This document shows, piece after piece, positions 47,925-59,825 of a stretch of DNA of 64,000 nt (the stretch's first letter is position 1; every line of letters begins with the position of its first letter). The DNA is from Apostichopus japonicus (taxonomy: Eukaryota > Echinodermata > Holothuroidea > Aspidochirotida > Stichopodidae): positions 19,618,111 to 19,682,110 of the forward strand of contig NC_092576.1 in NCBI RefSeq assembly GCF_037975245.1, written 5' to 3'. The position numbers and the translations under genes were made by a program. The notes under the pieces were generated by a model. That model searched no databases, had not been told where the DNA came from, and saw only the letters and a program-made list of their open reading frames with translations.

Positions 47925-48287
47925 TTTTGCGAAAAAATACTATTAATCTAGATTTACTGAATTGTTACATGGCATGTTCAACAGAATCAAGAATACAGGT
48001 TTTGTAGACCTGTATTCATACCTACAAGAGGACATCCTGACACACAATCATGATTGCATAGATTCTTTGAGCCTCTTGCAAGGAATACAAAATAATTTAT
48101 TTGGAAACAGATAATTTGATAAGACTGGAATTATGATATGAAGTGAATAACTTCAGTAAAAACTTTGTCCATGAATATGATTCAGTTGTCTTTTGCATAT
48201 AGCTTCAAAATGAAGAAGTGTATTACATGTTATGGAAAACCGTGTCTAATGGAAAAGTAATAGTTTGTAAAAACGAATGTTTAATCT

Positions 48288-48720
48288 GATTATACAGATG
48301 ACCAAATAACAGGGGATACTTTTGTCAAAACAAATAACGTCTGGTCATGAGCAAAATTGCACTACGTTCCGCCCCTTCAGAATTTTCATGAGATGAAATT
48401 TCGTACCACACAATCGTACGAAACCACCTACCAATGCCATCAAAACAAGTTTGATCAGTTGCCGATATATTGATATTTAAGAGAATTCGCTCTAAGCCCT
48501 GCTCACTCATAAATATTCATGATATTGAAACCAAAATAAATAGAGATCGTCTACTAATGATGGGCAACTTCTGTACCAAGTGTGACCTCAATCCACTTTT
48601 GGAGTGCCGAGAAAACCTACTTACAAGCTTTGTGTCACACACACACATACCCATACACGCACTCATGATTGCAAAGATTCCTTCGGCTCGAGCCCCTGGT
48701 TGTCAGTTTCTTATTTTGAC
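48288..48720. repeat. Duplicated gene 2 flank interrupted by a TGACC-rich fragment
   Basis: ATTATACAGATGACCAAATAAC at about 48289 recurs at about 48848, and the bases around both copies also correspond. This shows that the segment carrying the last exon was tandemly duplicated. About 48480-48700 is a truncated TGACC-rich element (AAATATTCATGATAT, CA-rich tail, GATTCCTTCGGCT) inserted in the left copy. Confidence 0.6.
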
Positions 48721-48723
48721 TTG

Positions 48724-48841
48724 CTAATTATACACCTGTAGCAACAGGGTAAACTGTCTATCTTTGACTTTATTTTCTATTGTTAATTGACACTGAAGCG
48801 GAGTCATGTTAATAAGGTCAAAGCCAGTGACTTCGAGAAGA
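48724..48841 (-). CDS. Gene 2: alternative or relic last exon
   Basis: A diverged copy of the last exon at 48936-49113. Its minus-strand acceptor TAATCCCAG is followed by 118 bases encoding LLEVTGFDLINMTPLQCQLT, then a changed C terminus ending QVYN and TAG. Its first base completes the codon left by the exon at 50416 (GA plus T), so it is phase-compatible. The upstream part of the true exon (NISIITECG) is missing. It could be an alternative 3' exon or a decaying duplicate; a TGACC-rich fragment inserted just beyond it (48480-48700). Confidence 0.45.
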
Positions 48842-48935
48842 CTGGGATTATACAGATGACCAAATAACGGTCAATCAGGGGCAAATGTTGTCCAGAAATA
48901 ACCTCTAGTCATCAGTTTCTTATTTGGACTTTCAA

Positions 48936-49113
48936 CTATACTGCTGTAGTAACAGGATACTCGAACTGAATCTTCTTGACCTTATCTCCTTCCACTGTTA
49001 ATTGACATTGAAGCGGAGTCATGTTCATAAGGTCAAGGCCAGTGACTTCGAGCAGACTGGAAGGTAGGTCGAAGGTGTTCCCGCACTCTGTGATGATGGA
49101 GATATTGTCTAGT
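48936..49113 (-). CDS. Gene 2: last coding exon of an unrecognised protein
   Basis: Acceptor AAATTTCAG (boundary 49113/49114) precedes 178 bases encoding LDNISIITECGNTFDLPSSL, then LEVTGLDLMNMTPLQCQLTV and EGDKVKKIQFEYPVTTAV, and stop TAG at 48936-48938. The first base completes the GA left by the exon at 50416-50477, giving one continuous frame. Two Cys and an N-x-S and N-x-T site suggest an extracellular protein, but this is inference. I do not recognise the family. Confidence 0.65.
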
Positions 49114-49439
49114 CTGAAATTTGAGAAGAAATAAAAATTGAAAATAAACTAGGGCAGATGAATTTGTTTCCTTGGTACAGGTATTCAAGATAAGTGTCTC
49201 CTTCTAATGACAGGGAGAAGGTTGTCGGACACAGTTCGGAAGATACACTTGCATGTTTACTGATAATCAGCGATCAGCAAAAAGCGACAGAGGCATGTTT
49301 GAAGAAGTTTCAAGCTGAAATTCAAATCAAGTTTTACTGTCCCCTGGTCAGAGCAGATATGATGTGAATCAGGGTACATTTTTAGTTGCGGGAGAGCAAA
49401 TCAAGAAATCATCATGTTTCTCCTTCTGTTATTCTGTTC

Positions 49440-50060
49440 CATTTTCTTTTCTTCCTTGTTCGTAACAAACGTCCATAACTCAAAAAGTATTGAATGGAAT
49501 TGGTTCAAACTTGATACATATGTTAGGTATGTGTCATAGATCAAAACTCTTTGGGCTCTATAAGTGTTTAGGCCCTGGCATTTTTGGGGCTCAAACTTGC
49601 TGGATGAACATGAAACTTGGTACATGTAGTCCACATTTTGTGCTGAAAATTCCAAGGGTCACCAGGGGTCATTTGAGGTCAAATAACCAGACATTATTGA
49701 TTCAACATTAAACTTAGTACATTGTGCTGAAAATTTGCAGGTCAATTTTTTGGTCACCAGAAGCAAATTACTAGACATTGTTGAATCAACATGAAACTTG
49801 GTATGAAGATGTAACTTCGTACAGTCAACATTTGGTGGCAACTATTTTGAAGGTAATTTGAAGGCCATCAATTTAGAGTCTTATTGAAAGTATAGGGACA
49901 TGGCCCTGGCCACAAAATACCTTTAGTTGACCTTTGATCTTAAATTCATGAACAACCTGAAAGTAACACTTCCACAGTAGTATCGTGACAAATCCTCAAC
50001 ATTGTACCACGAAATCTGTAGGTATAAGCTTAAAATGATATATATGAATCTTGGTTCACA
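49440..50060 (+). repeat. Dispersed repeat with AACATGAAACTTGGTA units
   Basis: AACATGAAACTTGGTACATG and relatives recur about every 100 bp (about 49608, 49708, 49789) with TGTGCTGAAAATT and GGTCACCAG words. The right part (49890-50025) is shared with 33950-34110. Confidence 0.65.
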
Positions 50061-50415
50061 GAGTTTCATTTAATGCTTGAATTTAAGTGAATTTGAAGTC
50101 ACCAGATTGAAAACAAATCACAGAATATTGTTGAACATTGGACTGATTGTTAATTGTCCGCAACTACCAAGATATTTCTGATTGTTTTACAGAAAGTGAA
50201 AACAAAGGTAACGGAAGGCTGTTTTTTCTTCCAAAACTGTCAATTTGCTGTTAACCTACAACTGAACCAAATCTGATTTTAACTTGAATAGTAGGGTGGT
50301 GTTTTGTTCAAATTTCTATTAAATATGGTGATTGGTGAGGATGTCAATCTTCTTGTAAGGAAGGACACTAATGCTCATGAGTGATGATGAAATTATCTAT
50401 GTCAATTGAACTTAC

Positions 50416-50477
50416 TCTTCGTTATCTATGTTAATGATGGTGTAGGTTGCTTCGGCTGAAACTTGTTTTCCTGTTAT
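50416..50477 (-). CDS. Gene 2: penultimate coding exon
   Basis: Acceptor TTCTTCACAG and donor GTAAGTT bound 62 bases encoding ITGKQVSAEATYTIINIDNE with two bases left over. It splices in frame to 49113 or to 48841. The upstream exons are not visible; 50478-55000 is largely repeat, so the 5' part may lie further right or beyond the window. Confidence 0.62.
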
Positions 50478-50959
50478 CTGTGAAGAAATTGGAAAATAGT
50501 TGTCATGAGCATTTTTTTTCATGTGTTTATGGTTTACTGGTTTTGATTGTTGAGTTAGCTTTATAATTTGTTGTATTATATTTTAGACAGGAGCTGAAAG
50601 GCACAATTGAATTTTAATACTGAAATTTGTTGGGTCATTTGACTTGGTTTGGACTGCAGTGTTCAGGGTTGTGCAAAATAGAGAGGGCAGAATATTAGTA
50701 CTATAAGAGCATGCAGTAAAACTTTCCCAAGCATTTAAAACAAGATAAGATATGCTAATAACACTTATTCTTATGGCTCATTAGGTGTTTTAATTAACAC
50801 TCACAGATTCTCAGAAGTACACATTACAAAGACTACATAAGACTCTTTCATTACAATCATGTATACTACAGTGGGCGTAAACAAGTTAATGTGAGAAAAT
50901 GTAGTTTCTCACCACACTAAAATCACTACAATACTTTAAACCAGAATGAAAACATTTCA
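50478..50959. other. Non-coding DNA, nothing recognised
   Basis: AT-rich stretch between the gene 2 exon and the TGACC-rich element. Confidence 0.4.
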
Positions 50960-53770
50960 TGGTTCCTTGCTGCTGTTCATTAGTTCTTCATAGGGAAATT
51001 TCTAACAAAGCCCTAATACAACACCAGCAATTTATGCTCACAAACTTTTGTTGCCAAAGTAATGCTAAGCCCTGATATCAATTGCAACACACATCAGTGT
51101 GTGAAGACTATCTACCATTATCATCATACCAAGTTTGACGAAATTCCGACTAGTAATAGTAGCCAGGTAATTGCAATTTAGAGTATTTCACGTTTGACCC
51201 CATGACCTCATTAATATTCATGATATGAGCACCAAAATCAACAGGGTTAATCTACTTATTATGGGCCACCCACCCATCAAGTATGGTAATGATTGGTCAT
51301 TCCAACGTTGAGTTATTGTGCATACAAACTTTTCATAACGAAATATTGCTAGCCCCCGTTAAAAATATGCATGATATCAATTGTAACACACATCAGTGTG
51401 TGGAGACTATCTACCAATATCATTATACCAAGTTTGACGAAATGTCAATAATAGTAGCCAAGTTATTGCAACTTGGGAGTTTTTCACGTTTGACCCGTGA
51501 CCTCATTAATATTTGTTAACTTTGGCCTCATATAACTTCGCACACGAAGGTCACAAGGGGGTCAACCTATCCATATTTATGATCAGAAGGTACCTTTGAC
51601 ATCTGAAAATAGCATCAAAACTGTAAAAATCCCCAAAACACGAAAAGGTCACCAGAGGTCAAATTGAGGTCAAGGGTCACCCAGATGCGGGTCGACAACT
51701 GGATTACATTGAAGCAACTCCCAACCTTAACGGACAGTTCGTTCTCAAGTTATCACAAACATACTAGTTTTTTATCATTAATTGATCTTTGGTGACCTCA
51801 GATCACATGACCGTTAAGTTTGAAAATAATCCCCTATACCATTTGCAACTTGTCCCAAAATATCAACCGTGTCACACCTTGGAACTGGGAGTTATTGCAT
51901 TAAATGTCTGAAAATTAACTTTGACCTCGTATAACTCCGCACACGAAGGTCACACGGGGGTCAACCCGTTGACATTTATGATCAGAAGGTACCTTTGACA
52001 TCTGAAAATAGCATTGAAACTGTAAAAAATCCCCAAAACATGAAAAGGTCACCAGAGGTCAAATTGAGGTCGACAATGATACGGGTCGACAATTGGATTA
52101 CATTGAAGCAACTCCCAACCCTAACGGACAATTCGTTCTCAAGTTATCGCAAAAATACTAGTTTTCTATCATTAATTTATCTTTGGTGACCTCGGATTAC
52201 ATGACCGTTAAGTTTGAAAATATTCCCCTATACCATTTGCAACTTGTCCCCAAATATCAACCGTGTCACACCTTGGAACTGGGAGTTATTGCACTAAATG
52301 TCTGAAAATTAACTTTGACCTCATATAACTTCACACAAAAAAGGTCACCTGGGGGTAAACCAATTGACATTTTTGATTGGTGAGACGTGAATAAAGCATC
52401 AAAACTGTAAAAATTCAAACATTTTTTTTCCTTTCCCCATTTTCTCACCCAAAATACGAGTTTTTTAACATTAATTGACCTTTGATGACCTCGGATCACA
52501 TCGTTAAGTTTGAAAATATTCCTCTATACCATTTGCAACTTGTCCCAAAATATCAACCTTGTTACATCTTGGCACTGGGAGTTATTGCATTAAATGTCTG
52601 AAAATTAACTTTGACCTTGTATAACTTTACACACAAAGGTCACCCGGGTGTCAACCTATCTATATTTATGATCGGAAGGTACCTTTGACATCTGAAAATA
52701 GCATTGAAACTGTAAAAAATCCCCAAAACATGAAAAGGTCACCAGAGGTCAAATTGAGGTCGACAATGATACGGGTCGACAATTGGATTACATTGAAGCA
52801 ACTCCCAACCCTAACGGACAATTCGTTCTCAAGTTATCGCAAAAATACTAGTTTTCTATCATTAATTTACCTTTGGTGACCTCGGATTACATGACCGTAA
52901 AGTTTGAAAATATTCCCCTATACCATTTGCAACTTGTCCCCAAATATCAACCGTGTCACACCTTGGAACTGGGAGTTATTGCACTAAATGTCTGAAAATT
53001 AACTTTGACCTCATATAACTTCACACAAAAAGGTCACCTGGGGGTAAACCAATTGACATTTTTGATTGGTGAGACGTGAATATAGCATCAAAACTGTATA
53101 AAATCAAACATTTTTTTTCCTTTCCCCATTTTCTCACCCAAAATACGAGTTTTTTAACATTAATTGACCTTTGATGACCTCGGATCACATCGTTAAGTTT
53201 GAAAATATTCCTCTATACCATTTGCAACTTGTCCCAAAATATCAACCTTGTTACATCTTGGCACTGGGAGTTATTGCATTAAATGTCTGAAAATTAACTT
53301 TGACCTTGTATAACTTTACACACAAAGGTCACCCGGGTGTCAACCCATTGACATTTTTGATCGGAAGGTACCTTTGATATCCAAATCTAGCATCAAAACC
53401 AAACATTTTCTTTTTCGCCCGTTTTCTCCCAAACTAAGCACATTTTTTTCTAATGTGACCTTTGACCTTTTGACCTTGGTTTCAGATGTAGTTTGATCTG
53501 CTGATTCCAAAAATCAACACGACAAGTCTGTACAGCCATCCTAACTCCGACCGAAAACTTTGACCCCATATAAGTTCGCACACAAAGGTCACACGGGGGT
53601 CAACCTATCTATATTTATGATCGGAAGGTACCTTTGACATCTGAAAATAGCATCGAAACTGTAAAAATCCCCAAAACACGAAAAGGTCACCAGAGGTCAA
53701 ATTGAGGTCAAGGGTCACCCAGATGTGGGTCGACAATTGGATTACATTGAAGCAACTCCCAACCCTAGTA
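50960..53770 (+). mobile_element. TGACC-rich element, copy 2, internally expanded
   Basis: Starts like copy 1 (TGGTTCCTTGC) and contains five units around GAAGGTACCTTTGA(C/T)AT-TG (near 51590, 51988, 52678, 53366 and 53628). The right end with the CA tail and hairpin is absent: similarity stops in CAACTCCCAACCCT at about 53766. Confidence 0.75.
51991..53339. repeat. 690-bp nearly identical tandem duplication
   Basis: 51991-52650 and 52681-53339 line up at an offset of 690 bases (689 after a one-base deletion). I found only a handful of differences, and the 64-codon frames in the two copies are identical. It is either very recent or an assembly artefact. Confidence 0.88.
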
Positions 53771-55300
53771 GTATTACTAAATGGACCCTCCATAGTTTAG
53801 AAACAGAATATGAGAGGATTTTCAACCATTCAACTGAAGAAATACCCGTGTGAAACAAAATTCACCCTTCATTAGATCTGCTCAGCAGATATCAATTGTG
53901 AAAGTTTCTGAAATCCCGGTAAATTGTTTACGGAAAAATTTTGTATTTTCTGTACAGGAAAATATTGGCTCAGCCTAGCCTATGCCTAGGTTGACAACGT
54001 CGGAGTACAATTCGAACGGCCAACTAAAATGGCGGCCAAAAGTTGATAGGCATTAAATATTTGAAATAGACTGGTCTAATTCTTACCTTCAATTCATAAT
54101 ATATTCATTTTATTCACCGAAAGCTGTGGTTGATTGGTAAAAGTGTTGTCTTGCGAGGTTCCATTCAAGTTAACACAATGTTGAAATACCTGACGGAAAT
54201 ATTTTTCAAAGGTCATTTTTTGTGGGAAGATCGTAAAATGTTGTGCCCTAACATTTAATTTATTGAAGATTTTTATTACATATTTAAAAACTGATAGGTT
54301 TTCATATTCCCTTGCTGTAATATTACGAACATGAGGGTGTCCGATCTTAGCAGAGTTCCTAACTTCGCAATACTGTATATAGGCCTAGGCTAGGCCTAGT
54401 AATAATAGACTAGTACAAATCAGCCTTAACTTAGGCCTACGCTAGGTTCACTGTACTAACGGAGTAACGTTAGATCGAACAATGTGGCGTACCAGAATTC
54501 ATATTATTATCATTTAAATATTATCATTAAATACTTACTAAATAAATCGATTACCGCTTTCTTCTACTGGCGAGTTGGATTTGGTAAATATGGAGCGCAA
54601 ATACCAATATTCTGCTGCACTGGATCTATCTGTGGAGAGTTGGGTTTGGTGTGCTTATTACGTGACCCGCCATGCGGGATACAAAACGTCAAGGGTAGTA
54701 CGAGCAAGTGCACAGTCTAGACGGAAATACAAGAAGCACTCAAACTATTAAAAATCACCTAAAAAATTACGGAAAACGTACCAAAAGCATATTTTCTGAT
54801 AATTTTAAAATGTTATCAATAAGTAACATTTAAGTGTCATCGTGTGATGTACACTACGATGAAATTTCACATCAAACAGACATTTGGGTAAAAACTAGTA
54901 GGCATTTAAAGAGCCCTCAGACTAAAACGATTGGTGTGAGATAATCTCCATATATGTAATATATGGGAGATAAAAACCCACCCCCACTACAAGTCGTGAG
55001 AAATTGAAACACATTTTTGTATGGTGTATGTGAAAACCATGGTGCCCAAGTCATTTCTGACATACTTTATTGATTGCTACTATTCTTTTCCATCGGCGTA
55101 CCGATACTTTTAGCGCCGATTTTTCCTATACTCTAAAAATAGCAAATATTTAGGTTCTGAACACTGTCCTTTAACTTTATCCCACACAAAATATTAGAAC
55201 TGATATAGAGGTTTTTGGTTCTTGGTTATGATAACAAGAGGTGTACCTACATGAATCAGTAATGTAATTACCCACACGATCTGCCAGTTTTCTCGAATGA
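53771..55300. other. Non-repetitive DNA, possible upstream region; no gene assigned
   Basis: 54025-54036 contains AAAATGGCGGCC, a YY1-like element often found at animal promoters. GGCCTAGGCTAGGCC words lie at about 54380-54400. A donor-like GAAG-GTAAGAAT on the minus strand near 54085 could end a 5'UTR exon, but nothing connects it to gene 2. Confidence 0.3.
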
Positions 55301-55306
55301 CGTGGA

Positions 55307-56107
55307 TTTTTTTTTTTTTACCCCAGGGTTTAGTGTCCTTTTGAGGTAAAAAAAGACCAGTCCTATTTTCCTCCCAAAATGGTTTATATTTATCACAGAA
55401 TGTTAGAACTGGTATATGATTGACACAGGGAGTACATCTATGCTCCTCTAATTTCTACCAATATAATAAATTACATTTTTATAACTAACTGTTGCCTGTT
55501 CTTAACCTAAGCTATTGCTATGTTAGCCTAGTGTTATAGCCTAACACAATATATGTCTGCTGTATATGGTTATCTTGTTATTTTTAGAGTCCTAAATTAT
55601 TCTCGACCCGAAGTCCCAACCCCACAGCTGGATGTGAGAATAAACTCATAAAACATGGTCGATAATGTTTTAGGGGGTATTAAAAAGTCTTGTTAGAATC
55701 TTGCTTAGTCTCGGAAGGTGGGGTTTGTTTCCCGGAGTTTATCGTTTGGCAATAGGTTAATTCATGCAGAACTCGAGTGAAAATCCCCAAATAAAGCTTT
55801 TCTAAAGTGTGCTGAAAATATTTCTGGGGGTTTTGCACATTTTCTTTGGTAGTATGTTGTTTAAACAGTGTGGATTTTTTTTTACCCCAGCAGGGTTTTT
55901 TTTTACCCCAAAAATGACTAACAGCCGGGGTGAAAAAGAACCACCCCTTTTCTGAAATTTCTCCTTTACACATTGTGATTGAAATTTTTATTATGGCTAT
56001 TTAGGAAGGTATTCCCACTTGTCAACTGACAATGCTAAAATATCTACCTAAGCATCTACCTAATGAGTTTTATGTTAAACTTTAAGGAAACGTTTTTTTT
56101 TTACCCC
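55307..56107. repeat. Motif cluster H: GGGTTTTTTTTTACCCC
   Basis: Palindrome-like words with GGGT/ACCC arms round an A/T run are at 55307-55324, 55345-55358 (inverted), 55872-55888, 55893-55909, 55927-55942 (inverted) and 56092-56107. Spacings include 38, 21, 34 and 165 bp. The motif differs from clusters A-E but has the same arrangement of close pairs and longer steps. An antisense frame rich in Lys and Gly here is a by-product. Confidence 0.6.
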
Positions 56108-56400
56108 GTCTTACTATATTTGAGCCTGGATATTGTAGTTCAAGGTCATTGAATTCAGCAATGACGTCATTCAGTGGAAGGGGGGCGGGGGTTACATGCA
56201 TACATACAATTTGAAGCAGAAGATTACCAAACCAAAGAATTCAGTAAACCTTAAATGCATATGTTATGCTGCTTATGCAGTCTCTTTGCAGACAAAGTCA
56301 GTCACTCACTGTACTGTATGCATACAGTAGTGCACTATGGCAAGGGTGTTGGGGGGGGGAGGGAGGGAGTCAAAGAGTATCAGACAGAACACTTTTAATA
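56107..56400 (+). repeat. Copy of the 39241-40130 dispersed repeat
   Basis: GAGCCTGGATATTGTAGTTC, ACATACAATTTGAAGCAGAA, CTCTTTGCAGACAAAGTCAG and GTCAAAGAGTATCAGACAGA follow the order seen at 39400-39900. Confidence 0.8.
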
Positions 56401-58829
56401 ACAAGAGCCCAGGGCAATGTAGTTTCTTGCCTAGGGGTATATGACAATACACTTAATATTATCAAGCAAGATTAGGTTCAAATAATCAAGTACTGTACCT
56501 GTATTTGTGGTCCTACATGTACCCATAAAGTAACCAGCACTATAGCCTACACTTTTGTGATCACAAATTGTGATCGGATTATGATCAAAATGCACTTTTG
56601 AGATCTGAACATGGCGTCAAAAATGTAAGCGATATAAGGTCACCTACAAGCAGGTCAACAGATATGATAACATTGGTGACCACAGATGACATGACCGTGA
56701 AATTTGAAAATGTTCCACCACCCCATTCACAACTTGTCCCAAAACATCAACCATGTCACACCTTGGCATTGGGATTTAATTGCATTAAATGTCTAAAAAT
56801 TAACTTTTAACTTGTATCATAACTTCACACACACAAGGTCACCCGGAGGTCAACCAATTGACAGTTTGATCGGTGAGACCTAAATAGAGCATCAAAACTG
56901 TACAAATTCAAACATTTTTTCTTTGCCCAAAATATCAACCGTGGCATTGGGATTTAATTGCATTAAATGTCTAAAAATTAACTTTGAACTTGTATACATA
57001 ACTACACACACAAAGGTCACCCGGATGTCAACCAATTGACCTTTTTGATCGATGAGACCTAAATAGAACATCAAAACTGTAAAAATTCAAACATTTCTTC
57101 TTAGCCTATTTTCCCCCCGAAAAAACTACTTTTTTTACATTAATTAATTTTTAACATTAATAACTTTACACACGAAGGTCACACGGGGGTCAACCTATTG
57201 ACATTTATGATCTGAAGGTACCTTTGACATCTGAAAATAGTATCGAAACTGTAAAAATCCCCAAAGCAAGTATAGGTCACCAGGGGTCAAATTGAGGTCA
57301 AAGGTCACGCAGATGCGAATTGACAATTGGATTACATTGAAGCAATTTCCAACCCTAACGGACAATTCGTTCTCAAGTTATCGCCGAAAAACTACTTTTT
57401 TATCATTAATTGACCTTTGGTGACCTTGGTTCACATGACCGTTAAGTTTGAAAATATTCCCCTATACCATTTGCAACTTGTCCCGAAATATCAACCGTGA
57501 CACACCTTGGAACTGGGAGTTATTGCACTAAATGTCTGAAGATTAACTTTGACCTCATATAACTGAACCCACAAGGTCACCTTGGGTCAACTCATTGACA
57601 TTTATGATCGGTGTGATGTGAATATAGCATCAAGCTATAAAAATTCAAACATTTTTGTCTTTGCCAATTTTCTCCCCTCCCAAAAAAATACTAGTTTTTA
57701 ACATTAATTGACCTAATGACCTTGGATCACATGACCGTTAAGTTTGAAAATATTCCCCTTTACCATTTGCAACTTGTCCAAAATATCAACCATGTCACAC
57801 CTTCGCAATGGGGGTTATTAGATTAAATATCTGAAATTTAACTTTGACCTTGTATAACTTCGCACTCGGTCACATGGGGGGTCAACCTATTGACATTTAT
57901 GATCAGAAGGTACCTTTGACATCTGAAAATAGTATCGAAACTGTAAAAATCCCCAAAACAAGTTAAGGTCACCAGAGGTCAAATTGAGGTCAAAGGTCAA
58001 CTAAATGCGGGTTGACAATTGAATTACATTGAAGCAATTTCCAACCCTAACGGACAATTCTTTCTCAAGTTATCGCCGAAAAACTAGTTTTTTATCATTA
58101 ATTGACCTTTGGTGACCTTGGATCACATGACTGTAAGTTTGAAAATATTCCCCTATACCATTTGCACCTTGTCCCAAAATATCAACCATGTCACACGTTG
58201 ACAATTGGGATTATTGCATTAAATATCTGATATTTAACTTTGATCTTGTATAACTTCGCACTAGAAGGTCACACGGGGGTCAACCTATTGACATTTATGA
58301 TCAGAAGGTACCTTTGACATCTAAAAATAGCATCGAAACTGTAATATTCCCCAAAACAAGTAAAGGTTACCAGAGGTCAAATTGATGTCAAAGGTCACCC
58401 AGATGAGGGTCGACAATTGGATTACATTGAAGCAATTTCCAACCCTAACGGACAATTCATTCTCAAGTTATCACAAAATACTAGTTTTTTATCATTAATT
58501 GATCTTTGGTGACCTCGGATCACATGACCGTTAAGTTTGAAAATGTTCCCCTAACCTTGCCGCACATTGGCACTAGGAGTTATTGCAGTTTTAATATTTT
58601 CGGTTTTTGGACCATAACTGACCTTTGGTGACCTTTTTGGGCACCAAAAACAATAGGGAACACCTTCTCCATATGGCGGATCTATAGTCCAAGTTTGGCC
58701 TCAATCCAGCATTCCCTTATTGAGATAGAGCGTACCCAAGCAAGTGTCACAGATGCACACACACACACACACACACGCACACACGCCAACCTGACTGCAT
58801 AGGTTCCTTTTGCTAAAGCAAGGAACCAA
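56401..58829 (+). mobile_element. TGACC-rich element, copy 3, apparently complete
   Basis: Starts ACAAGAGCCCAGGGCAATGT with a degenerate TTCTTGCCTAGGGG. It carries about five internal units with GACATTTATGATC-GAAGG, GGTCACCAGAGGTC and ACATGACCGTTAAGTTTGAA, and ends with CCCAAGCAAGTGTCACAG, a CA repeat, CCAACCTGACTGCATAGG and the hairpin ending AAGCAAGGAACCA (58816-58828). No protein frame. Confidence 0.75.
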
Positions 58830-59040
58830 AAATGTGACGTACGGGACAAAATGTGACGTACGGGACATAGTGTGGGGGAAACCCTGTATTTATACATAAT
58901 AAACATGCATGGGCTCCAATGGGGACCTCTACTGGAAACCTTCCAATGCTTACAAATTTATTTTGTTGAAAGATGGTAGTTGCAACTAATAATCCCTGCA
59001 TGCCTGAAGAGCCCATCATGGCTTCACTATTGACCGATGA

Positions 59041-59253
59041 CCACCAACAGCCCAGGTGTTGTTTAATAAACTATCGGGAAGTCAATTGTGTGTGTGTGGG
59101 ATACAGAATTATCTACAATGCTATTCAACATTGACATTGAATGAGGACGACTTCAAGAATGTTGAGTTTTGCATTTCAACATGTCGTAGGCCTATTGTGA
59201 AGTTTGACTATCATGACTGTGCAAAAATGTTCTTGTGTCCTGAACTTAGATAG
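59041..59253 (+). CDS. Coding-like frame inside cluster E
   Basis: Open from 59041 to a TAG at 59251-59253 (70 residues), bounded upstream by TGA, with acceptor-like AACAG/CCCAG words at its start. The peptide (QLCVCGIQNYLQCYSTLTLN, EFCISTCRRPIVKFDYHDCA, LCPELR) has eight Cys and balanced composition. I do not recognise it. It may be the remains of the element's own protein. Confidence 0.3.
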   Translation, partial: PPTAQVLFNKLSGSQLCVCGIQNYLQCYSTLTLNEDDFKNVEFCISTCRRPIVKFDYHDCAKMFLCPELR

Positions 59254-59340
59254 TAGACATTGAGATTTTAAGTTACAAGTGTAGAGTTTCGCTTGCCCAA
59301 TTTTTGCAGAGGACAATCACTCATGAGTTTGTTCAATAAT

Positions 59341-59825
59341 CAGTATTAGGTCTATAGAGTTTTCTTTGTTGTACCAGAGTCATAGATGGACATTACATTG
59401 GCGTTACTGTGGAGAATTTGATATGTTTTGAATGGGATGGATCATATTTCAACTTCAGGGTCAATAGTGGGGAGTATGATAGTGTTGTAAAGTATATACC
59501 GAAACAGTTTTGCATCAAAACTTTGCATCTTGAATCATTTGTGGTCTAACAAAGCTAGAATTGATGTTATGAGTATTTGTCTGGTAACCAGTATTATGTC
59601 TATAGAGTTTTCTTTCTTGTACTAGTTTCATAGATGGACATTATGTGGGCGTTACTGTGGAGATTTTGATATGTTTTGAATGGGATGGATCATACTTCAA
59701 CTTCAGGGTCAATAGCGTGGAGTATGATACAGTGTTGACAGTATATACCAAAAGTGTTTTGCACCAAAACTTTGCATCTTGAATCATTTGTGGTCTACCA
59801 AAGCTAGAATTGATGTTATGAGTAT
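59341..59825 (+). repeat. 248-bp tandem duplication with conserved reading frame
   Basis: 59341-59588 and 59589-59825 are about 90 percent identical. Both copies keep the same open frame: IDGHYIGVTVENLICFEWDG with FNFRVNSGEYDSV, and IDGHYVGVTVEILICFEWDG with FNFRVNSVEYDTV. This is consistent with duplicated exons or a fragment of a mobile-element protein. Each frame ends within the unit. Confidence 0.6.

Noticed and set aside
51995-52879. Two identical 64-codon frames
   Set aside because: They come from the 690-bp duplication of a non-coding repeat; other copies of the repeat have stops.
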